Positions 56,182 to 64,000 of a DNA stretch of 64,000 nt are shown piece by piece; position 1 is the stretch's first letter; the number at the start of each line of letters is the position of its first letter. The notes beneath the pieces are model-generated. The model did no database searches. It was not told the DNA's origin and was given only the letters and a program-made list of their open reading frames with translations. Where the stretch lies: assembly GCA_947044405.1 (NCBI GenBank), contig CAMRHE010000167.1:2773001-2837000 (forward strand), written 5' to 3'. Made by a program: the position numbers and the translations under genes. This DNA comes from Leptodactylus fallax. Lineage: Eukaryota > Chordata > Amphibia > Anura > Leptodactylidae.

Positions 56182-56345
56182 ATTTTATTTATATAGCGCC
56201 AGCATATTCCGCAGCACTGTACAACTTGTAGGGTTCAAGTACTGACAAAAAAGATACTTTACAAAGAAATAGTCAATTCACACACTGGGACTGAGGGCCC
56301 TACTCGCAAGAGCTTACAATCTATGAGGTAGAGGGGGTGACACAA
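56145..56345. repeat. (TAA)n-tailed interspersed repeat, copy 2
   Basis: A (TAA)n run of about 35 bp is followed by CATTTTATTTATATAGCGCC and ends AGAGCTTACAATCTATGAGG, paralleling 11064-11232. The microsatellite at one end suggests a LINE or SINE tail in reverse orientation. Confidence 0.65.
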
Positions 56346-56572
56346 GAGGTAGCAGGGGCAGCAACAGACTTGGCATTGCTTGTACAATGGACCTTATAGA
56401 ACTGTGCAGACTTGTACCTGAGATAACTAGGATACAGCCTTCAAGGCAAAGGATATTCATTTGTCTTAGGTTTTTACTATTTGCGCTGCTCCTTGCATTT
56501 TTAACATTTGGATCATGAATTATATATATGAGTTATATATAACAAGGAAGGATTAAGCAGATGGGCATAGGA

Positions 56573-57470
56573 CAGTGATGGCTAACTTTTTGAGCTCGGT
56601 GTGTCAAAATTTGTAAAAAAACCTAGCTTAACTTGAGTGCTGTGTCACATCTAGCAATATCCATAATTTTGTGATATTTGTAGCTCTAGTAAAAAAGAGT
56701 TATATTTTTGATTTATGTATTTGTATTATATGTATTTCTGACTGATTACATGGTATATTAATCCCTTTTTCTGACCCATCACACGGTATATAACCCCCTT
56801 TTTCTGGCAAATCACATGGTATATGACCTCAACTTTTAGCTCCCACATGGTATATGAACCCCTTTTTTTCAGCCCTCCACACGGTATATGACCCCCCCTT
56901 CCCCCCCCACAGCATATGACCCCGCTTTTTATGGCTCCTCACAGTATATGATCCCTTTTTTATGCCACCCCCACAGAATATGACCCTTTTTTATGGCCCC
57001 CACACAGTATCTGACCACTTTTTATGGCCCCCACACAGTATATGATCCCCTTTTTTTACCCCCCTCCACACAGCATATGATTCCCCTATTTATGGCCCCC
57101 ACACAGTTTATGATCCCCTTTTATACCCCCACACAGTATATTACCCCCTTTTTAAAGCCCACCCACAGAATATGACCCCCTTTACCCCCCTCCCCCACAT
57201 AGTGTAGCGGCTGATAATTTCTACTCACCTGTCCACGCTCCAGTCCATGGCAGCCTTCCACTGCCGCCTCCAGTGTGTGATGTAACTGACACTGAAGAAC
57301 GCCGGTCGCTGTATGTAGCGTCATGATGAAAGTGTAGCGCCACCTAGTGGAGGCAGCGGAGGGCAGCCAGGATAGGAGCGTGGACAGATGAGTAAAAATT
57401 ATTGGCAGCTTCTTATTGCAATAACACAATAAGTAGCTGCTGATGTGTGTCACCCAAAATGTCTTGGCGT
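56573..57470 (+). mobile_element. hAT-type element with minisatellite interior
   Basis: Starts CAGTGATGGCTAACTTTTTG, a common vertebrate hAT terminus. Near the far side (57445-57470) GTGTGTCACCCAAAATGTC recalls the subterminal part of such elements, but the final inverted CAG end is missing. No coding sequence. Confidence 0.6.
56745..57200 (-). repeat. Minisatellite, reverse orientation
   Basis: About thirteen units of the type CACACAGTATATGATCCCC followed by TTTTTATGGCCCC. Read in reverse, the unit (GGGGCCATAAAAAGGGG, then ATCATATACTGTGTG) resembles the 7-8 and 28 kb units (GGGGCCGCTATGGGACATTATACTGTGTG in pieces). Confidence 0.8.
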
Positions 57471-57800
57471 GTTAATATACTGTATATACCACAATTTATA
57501 AAGTGGTGAGATACACAATTAATTATTGCTAAATTACTATGTCCCTCCATATATAGTGGAAGAGAGGTTATATTATATAAAGTAGGAGCTCCAATACACC
57601 TTCCTATTCCTCCTTTGCCTATTATGTACATTTTTATATTTTATATGGTATAGATTTGAATGCATTGTTAAAAGTGAAGTTTTATATAATTTCTTCCTCT
57701 TTTCCTTTGCCCATCTAGCTTCTCCTTAGTTGTTATATATTGTACTTATTCGGTGGTGTACACCTGGGCTATACGTAGGATACATTGCTGCACTCTCTGG
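57205..57800. other. No recognisable gene; left flank of the L1
   Basis: Includes the tail of the hAT-type element and AT-rich DNA. The target duplication of the L1 starts at 57804. Confidence 0.45.
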
Positions 57801-57841
57801 GACATTATTTATTGTTTTTTTTTTGTTTTTGTTTTTTTTTA

Positions 57842-58362
57842 CAGCTATGTGGCTTGAAGGCCTCTCAAGGTCTTTATGACCTTTTTAGTTTCAATAATTT
57901 TTATTTGAATTTTTCACAGAGTAAAAGGTACAGAACAATATTGACATATTTTGCGATGTACATTGGTATACAGTATAGCAAAAAAAAATGCAAGGCAATA
58001 TGATGCTTTCTTTTCCAAAATACATCTTTGGGTCATTTATCAATAAACCAGATATTCAGAGCACTAACATAGTAAACCATAACAATAACAATAACTTTCA
58101 GGCACAGTCAACGGGCTATCATGAATCACACCTAGGACATGTTCCTCAATTCCGACCTTCCCTTGGTTGTAGGGCCTTTGTTTGTGTGTGAGTATTGACA
58201 CTCAATATCCTTCATTCCGTATTCCTACCTCCCCTTTGCTCCATCTACCCTGTGGTTGGCAGGTTTGTCCCCCACCCACCCAGTCCCTGCATCCCCCCTC
58301 CCCGGATTTCCTGTATCAACCTGGTTTTCTTTCAGAGCGAATCGGGAGTAGATTCACACATC
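57842..58362 (-). other. L1 3' UTR
   Basis: Non-coding stretch after ORF2, with an AATAAA on the minus strand at 57905-57900 and an A-rich tail (57819-57841). C-rich plus-strand text near 58250-58310 corresponds to a G-rich tract in the L1 RNA, a feature often seen in L1 3' UTRs. Confidence 0.75.
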
Positions 58363-61300
58363 CTAGAGTTTCTCAAAGCTATGGAAAGAGTCATTTCCCA
58401 GTGCGAGTACTCTTTCGCATGTGTATGTGTTGTGTACGGCCACTAAGAGATCCGTCATGGGCGGAGGGGCTATTGTCTTCCATCTCTGCACTAGCAGCAA
58501 CTTGGCTATCGTCAAAATTTTGCAGATAAGCTTTATGTATGCCTTCAGTGCACTGGGAATTCCGATAATCAGAATAGCCATATCAGCGGTGTATGGGAGT
58601 CGGAAGTCGAATAACTGAGAGCATCTCAAAGACCTTTTCCCAGTATCCTTGAATTATGGGGCAATTCCCCAATATATGTAGAAGTGTTCCTCTACCACCA
58701 CACCCCCTCCAACAATGCCCTGATTCAGAGGGATAGGCTAACTGTAACATAGTCGGGGTCCTATACCATCGTAATACTATTTTCATGGCTCGTCTCTATA
58801 TGTGTACTACACTTTAAGGATAAATGGATCAGCTTAATTGCCTGCTGCCACTCTTCTAGGGTAATGGCTGTCCCTAAGTCTCTCTCCCAGCAACGGAATA
58901 GGGTAGATTTAGTGAAGGTCGAAAGTTCGTCCATTTTGTCATACTGAAAACGCAACCCTCTCACCTTGGTTGACAGCCAAGTGAAGAGTGCGCCACTATG
59001 GGGCAAAAGTGTCACAGGATGTTTGGACACAAAGTGCCATATTTGAAAATATTTAAGGAAGTCTCCGTTAGGGATTCCATATTTCTGTCTAAGGTCTGCA
59101 AACAATATAGGTTGTTTAGTGTCAGAATATAATTGAGAAATCTGTGTGATCCCCCTCGATTCCCAGTCCGAGACTCTCAAACCGTCGATTACCCATGCCA
59201 CTAGTGACAAAGGCATCTCAGCAATATGAAAATTTTTCATAGGGTTAGCTTTCTCGTGTATTAGCTTCCATGCCACCAATGAGGCCGCCATGACCGGGGA
59301 GAAGGAGCCAGGAGCCGAAATGTTCCAAAAGGGTAGCCACAGCGCATCTTCCAGTTTTAAAGGAGCTATAAATGCCTGCTCTATGTGCAACCATGGAACC
59401 GAGGTATCTATTGATTTCCACCTAGCGCACTGAGTGACCAGCGAGGCTATATAATAATTTCGTATCTTCGGAACTCCCAGCCCTCCTGCCTCCCTTTGTT
59501 TAAATAGGAAGCTTTTGTTGATTCTGGGTCTTTTCCCATTCCATATATACTTTGAAATCACTCTTTGTGCTATTTCAAAGAAGGATTTAGCCATATTCAT
59601 TGTAAAATGATAGTATCCATTAGGCGAGGAATAGATGTTCGCGGCTTAGATAGGGTAAGAATAATATCATCAGCGTAGAGTGATATAAGGTGAGTTTTAT
59701 TCCCTATATCAATGCCCCCTATTCCCGTATCTAGTCTAAGTGTTTGAGCTAATGGTTCCATAGAAAGAACAAATATCAGGGGCGACAGGGGGCATCCCTG
59801 TCTGGTCCCATTTGTTATCAGAAAAGGGTCCGATACCACTCCATTGGTAAATACTCTCGCAGACGGTGCAGAGTATAGCGCCTCTATTGCCCTCAAAATA
59901 GCTCCAGAGAACCCCATATTTCTGAGCACCGAGAAGGCATACGACCAGCAAAAGCGATCAAACGCCTTCTCAGCGTCCAATGCGAGAATCACCGCCTCCA
60001 CCTTTCTACGATCAATATGATGTATGATGTTCAAAATGCGTCTGGTATTGTCGTAAGATTGCCTCCCCTTGACAAATCCTACCTGGTCATTATTTATCAA
60101 GCTCGGAAGACAGGTTGCCAACCTGTTTGCTATTAATTTGGCATATATTTTCAGGTCGGAATTTAGTAAAGAGATAGGTCGGAAGTTTTGGGGGTTAGTG
60201 GCCTGCTTTCCCGGCTTTGGCAGCGTAACCACCAAGGCCTCTTGGTTTTCTTTTGGGATGGTACCAGAATCAATCGCGGCCGCCAAAAAGGACAGCAATG
60301 GATCCTTCAGGATTGGGAAAAATCGTTTGTAGTATTCATTAGTAAGGCCATCAGGGCCCGGAGACTTATGAGATGGCAGCGATTTAATAATTGACAACAA
60401 CTCCTCTGAAGTAATGGGTGTATTCAAATAGTCCAGTTGTGACTCAGTGAGTTTGGGCAATTGGGCAGCCGCAAGAAAGCCTTCAATGTCGCAGCTCGTT
60501 GGGAGAGCTACCGCTGTGCCTTCCGCGATATTGTAGCGGCCTTTGTAAAATGATCTGAAGGCGTCAGCTATGCCCCTTGGGTCATATATTTTATATGTAC
60601 CATCCTTACTATGAAGGAATTGAATTCTGGATTTCGCATGTTTCTGTTTAAGTTTGGAGGCTAGGAGTTTGCCTGCTTTATTGGACTGAGAATAATATGT
60701 AGCTTTGGTCCTTTTTAGATTTTTCTCGTATTTATGCAATAAACAAGCTGTCAATTGATGGCGCAATGTCATCAATTTGGCTGCGTTTGATAGAGATGGG
60801 GACTTTTTATTGCTGTCGTCGATTGATTTTATTTGGTGGAGCAATCTATCCATTTCTGCCAATCTATTTTTCTTTTCTATATGCCCCAAACGAATGAATG
60901 TACCTCTGATGAAGGCCTTGTGGGAGTTCCACAGTATATCAGGGCCAGGGGCAGAGGGGGCATTAATCAGAAAAAATTCCTTCAGATCAGTCTCTAAAGA
61001 TACTTTTAATTTCGGTTGTGTCATTAAAAATTCGTTGCAGCGCCATACGAACGCTCTTGGGCATTCATATTTTTCTGCTAAGGTCAAGGTTATTGCTGCA
61101 TGGTCTGACCAAGTGATTACTGAGATATCAGATTGCATAACCATGGGGAGGCTGGATTGCTCAAGTAGAAATAAATCTATCCGTGAGTAACTATTATGTA
61201 CAGAGGAGAAATAAGTATAATCTCTCTCAGTATTATGGAGGATACGACAGGCGTCAAATAATTCATGGCGCCATAGCGCTTGCGAGAAAGAAGTTGACCC

Positions 61301-61747
61301 ACCAGAAGTGGTATCTACTACCGGGTCTGGAGCCACATTAAAGTCCCCCATCAATATTAAACATCCCTGCTTCCTCTTTTCCACCGCCTTTACCAGTCTC
61401 CCTAAGAATGCCACTTGTTTCCTGTTGGGGGCGTATGCTGATACTAGCGTATAAGTAACACTATTGAGAGTGCAGATCAGTATTATAAATCGCCCCCCTG
61501 GGTCTGCATAATGTGACAATAACTGAAATGCTACCGAGTCCCTAATACCAATCAATACCCCTCTACGTTTTGAGGAATAGTGGGCATGGAATACATTTGG
61601 ATATGTCGGATGTTGAATGCGAGAGGCATCTGCCTTCAATAGGTGGGTCTCTTGCAATGCAAGAATGTCACAGCCTTGATCTCATGCCTCGCGCCATAAA
61701 TTGGCCCTCTTTTGAGGAGAGTTCAACCCTCTGACATTCATAGACAT
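58363..61747 (-). pseudogene. L1 ORF2 endonuclease-reverse transcriptase (disabled)
   Basis: From the ATG at 61747 the frame reads MSMNVRGLNSPQKRANLW and meets a TGA at codon 22 (61684-61682), then continues with CDILALQETHL. Endonuclease blocks: LQETHL (Glu), LMGDFNVAPDP, SRIDLFLL and ITWSDHAAI (Asp-His). RT blocks: SHKSPGPDGLTNEYY, FRPISLLNSDLK, LALDAEKAFDRFCW, NGTRQGCPLSPLIFVLS and SLYADDIILTL (catalytic). After IPRLMDTI about 120 residues present in the other L1 copy are missing, and the text resumes at SKYIWNGKRPRINKS in another frame. The zinc motif CWRGCGGRGTLLHILGNC follows a further frameshift near 58790. The C-terminal tail, after another near 58610, ends at 58363. Confidence 0.93.
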
Positions 61748-62060
61748 AACTTTAAGCACCATAATACACAGTTAGGAATGCATTAAGAGTCTTACCACAC
61801 TTGCCCACACCAAAGGATGTCCCTGGTTGCAGGAGGCGGAGATGTCTCCACCAGTTGTATTCATGTCGCCCTGTGTGCCAGAACCAGAAAGGAAACAAAC
61901 CATATAAACTACAGAACCGATGGGCAACCCATCTTAACTGCATCAAAGGAAGACAAAAGAGAAAAAAGACGAACATAGTACAGCGGACCAGCAGCTGTCG
62001 TAATCTTGGGGGGATAAGTTCAACAGCAGTGAACATATGGAATCCAAGATAGGTGAGTCT

Positions 62061-63351
62061 CTAGCTTTGAAGCCCTCTAGGTGGACATCGTTGAGTTTTC
62101 GCCTGGCGCCAGCCATCCGATATTGGACCAGGTGGATTCTTGATTGGAGGATCAACCATCGGAATATTCCATGCATTTAGCAATTTTTTCCCCTCCTCCA
62201 GAGTCTTGATAACATGTACGAGATTATTGCGGGAGACGATCACACGGACCGGGAATCCCCATTTATACAGAATGTGATGTTGACGTAATGTTGTAGTAAG
62301 AGGGATGAATTGTCGCCTGATTTGTAGTGTCGTGGCAGAGAGATCTGAATAGATGGATATCTTGTGATATGGTTCAGGTAGGCGGTCTGTCTTTCGTGAA
62401 GTCAGCAGAACCAGCTCTTTAGTGCGATAAAAATGGATCTTTGCCAGAATATCCCTGGGTACTGTTTCATCTAAATGTGAGGGTCTCGGAATTCTATGAG
62501 CTCTGTCAATAGTTAAGTCCATTTTCGTGAGATTTGGTAGGAGCGATTTTATCATATCCTGAAGGAAAACGGTTAAATCTTTTGGGGGTACTGATTCTGG
62601 GATCCCTCTAAATTTTAGATTGTTTCTTCTGGAACGGTCCTCTAGATCGGCTATCTTAGCTTTAAGAAAGGACACATCCCTTTCCACGTTGTAGTGCGCA
62701 TCTATAAGCTCATTATGTGATGTAGCAAATTCCGCCATTTTAGATTCAACATGTACCGCACGGTTTTTTAACTCTTGAAGATCTCTATCTAACGGTTTCA
62801 CCATAAGGGAAATGTCTGTCTTTAATGATCTACAAAAGGCCATGAGCATATTTTTCATTGAAGCCTCAGTTAACAGGCTTTCTGTCGCAGGTATATCTGC
62901 AAAGAAATCAATAGATGGAAGTGTATACTGTGTGATGTTGCTCACCTCCTCTCCCTGCGGACCAGTGCTCTGGAGCCTGGGCTTCTGCTTCACCGGGCTC
63001 GCAGTAGGTGATTCCTGTGTCCCCAGGCTGGATGCAGTTGTAGGCCTCGTGACTCCATTTTGTGTAGGCCCGAGGTTCGCGCCCCCTCCCGGCCCGCTGG
63101 GAGGGAGAATCAGCTGATCCCGAGTCTGCCCGTTCAATCAGCTGTGGCAGAGACGGGGCCGACAGTGCTCTCCGTTGCGCGGAGAGTGAAAGCGTTTCCT
63201 CCGGAGGGTCCCGCGGAGGAGTCGAGGCCCTGGATGCGGTGACTGCGCTCGGGCCTCCGCCATCTTGATCCTCTCCCCCTCCGTGTGGGAAGAAGAAATC
63301 TAAGAGTTTCTGCGGTTTCACCGCCGATTTGCGCTTCCTGGGCATCCCCAA
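62061..63351 (-). pseudogene. L1 ORF1 RNA-binding protein (frameshifted)
   Basis: ORF1p coats L1 RNA. The start is at 63351 or the next Met (MPRKRKSAVKPQKLLDFF), followed by a Pro/Ser-rich region. A frame change near 63110 leads into the second frame (GPGGGANLGPTQNG). The core contains a heptad-rich coiled coil (around ELKNRAVHVESKMAEF and VERDVSFLKAKIADLEDR), then the RRM-like start RRNNLKFRGIPE and the IDRAHRIPRP block typical of L1 ORF1. The C-terminal domain continues to a stop at 62061. One frameshift is the only disabling change I see. Confidence 0.88.
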
Positions 63352-63488
63352 AGGTGAGATCTCGGTCCTGGGTTAAGTTTAATAGCTCCCTCCACGGGCT
63401 TGTCGCTGTTAAACGTCGCTTAGTGAGACTCAGGCTGGGAGCTCTGAGATTATCCGACCATATCGTACCGCGGCTAGGCTCCGCCCCC
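63352..63488 (-). promoter_or_regulatory. L1 5' UTR / internal promoter region
   Basis: 137 bp between the target duplication and ORF1, GC-rich at its start (GGGGGCGGAGCC contains a GC-box-like core). L1 elements are transcribed from promoters in this position. The assignment is by location and composition. Confidence 0.5.
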
Positions 63489-63503
63489 ATTATTTATTGT
63501 TTT

Positions 63504-64000
63504 ACATGTATAGTTCTGCAAGGAAAATTATTATCTGGACAGTTTTATATCATAGAGGTTGTACTTAACATTTTCCTTTGGATTAAGGTATGTGTGTAGC
63601 TAAGTTACAGTTAATAACATTATTAAATAAATTGTCATGGCTGCAAATCATTGTAATGAATCCATTTTCTTGCAGCACCTATTAATACTGTGTTTGTTAT
63701 ATTACAGCTACCATAGAAATGCTGACATCTGTAGCTAGACACCATGCGGCTGCTATCCCATCACTTATGAGAACTTTAAATATCTATAGCTGTGCCCTAA
63801 GCGTTTTTCTAAGACACCAATTCTATATGATAATATTATAATTAAAATAAAATTAAAAATCACTGTCTAATTTTTGATGCTGGTTCTCATCGTGGAAATC
63901 TGTATATAGTTAAGAACAAGTGGCACATTTTGATCAAGGATAATTACCGTCTCTAGGCATCTGAAAAAGGTACTTGGAGGTTATAATCCTTGGTACATAG
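63504..64000. other. No recognisable gene; right flank of the L1
   Basis: AT-rich DNA with only short frames and no recognised repeat. Confidence 0.45.

Larger units (their letters stand above)
57819..63488 (-). mobile_element. Near full-length L1 LINE
   Basis: The 15-bp sequence ATTATTTATTGTTTT lies at 57804-57818 and 63489-63503, flanking the element as a target duplication. On the minus strand it starts with GGGGGCGGAGCCTAGCC, a GC-rich 5' UTR, followed by ORF1, a spacer of about 310 bp and ORF2. A 3' UTR with AATAAA (57905-57900) and an A-rich tail with C interruptions complete it. The 5' end is present, so this insertion was not truncated. Confidence 0.95.

Noticed and set aside
60777..61190. 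137-codon plus frame
   Set aside because: Antisense to L1 ORF2, which has clear endonuclease and RT motifs on the minus strand.

Overview
The window looks like gene-poor intergenic or intronic DNA of a vertebrate, most likely an anuran amphibian. It carries a very mixed set of mobile elements: several Tc1 lineages, L1, a Penelope-like element, a Ngaro/DIRS element, BEL/Pao, hAT, piggyBac-like and fold-back MITEs. The background is AT-rich, with many frog-style MITE ends (for example a terminus reading CAGTGGCGTAACTAGG). This assignment is inference; no host gene, tRNA, rRNA or convincing host exon was found. No CRISPR array or operon is expected or seen.

Layout. 1-15.5 kb: a small hAT MITE with 8-bp target duplications, a TTAA-bounded repeat, a decayed Tc1 copy (3953-5517), a minisatellite split by a 634-bp solo LTR, a 425-bp fold-back MITE, a Tc1 element with unusually long 267-bp inverted repeats (11760-13101), and two old relics of another Tc1/IS630 family. 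15.5-22.1 kb: a GC-rich Ngaro-type (DIRS order, tyrosine recombinase) retrotransposon with Gag, RT/RNase H, recombinase and SGNH hydrolase modules, broken by frameshifts and by a 1.1-kb solo LTR. 22.2-27.4 kb: a Tc1 element split by a 5'-truncated L1 with a 16-bp target duplication. 27.6-30.2 kb: a 38-bp tandem repeat, a hAT-ended minisatellite and another Tc1 copy.

31.4-37.5 kb holds the youngest-looking element: a BEL/Pao retrotransposon with near-identical LTRs, a perfect 5-bp target duplication and one uninterrupted 1,656-codon frame. That frame lacks RNase H and the front half of integrase. Next to it is a decayed Rex1/CR1-like LINE. 43.7-46.35 kb is a Penelope-like element with RT and GIY-YIG endonuclease, a 13-bp target duplication and 215-bp inverted terminal copies. 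46.6-51.4 kb is a nest of MITEs, including a 1,261-bp hAT element with a perfect 8-bp duplication and an AT-rich palindrome. 52.5-57.5 kb contains a decayed Sleeping-Beauty-type Tc1, a hAT transposase fossil overlapped by a chromodomain-like stretch, and another hAT/minisatellite element. 57.8-63.5 kb is a near full-length L1 (minus strand) with both ORFs and a 15-bp target duplication, disabled by a nonsense codon, frameshifts and an internal deletion.

The proteins encoded here act on DNA or RNA for mobility: transposases cut and paste, L1 and Penelope use target-primed reverse transcription, BEL/Pao uses an integrase, and Ngaro a tyrosine recombinase. Almost all are visibly inactivated. Nesting with target duplications gives a relative history: Tc1 before L1 at 22-27 kb, Ngaro before the solo LTR at 19-20 kb, and minisatellite before solo LTR at 7-8 kb.
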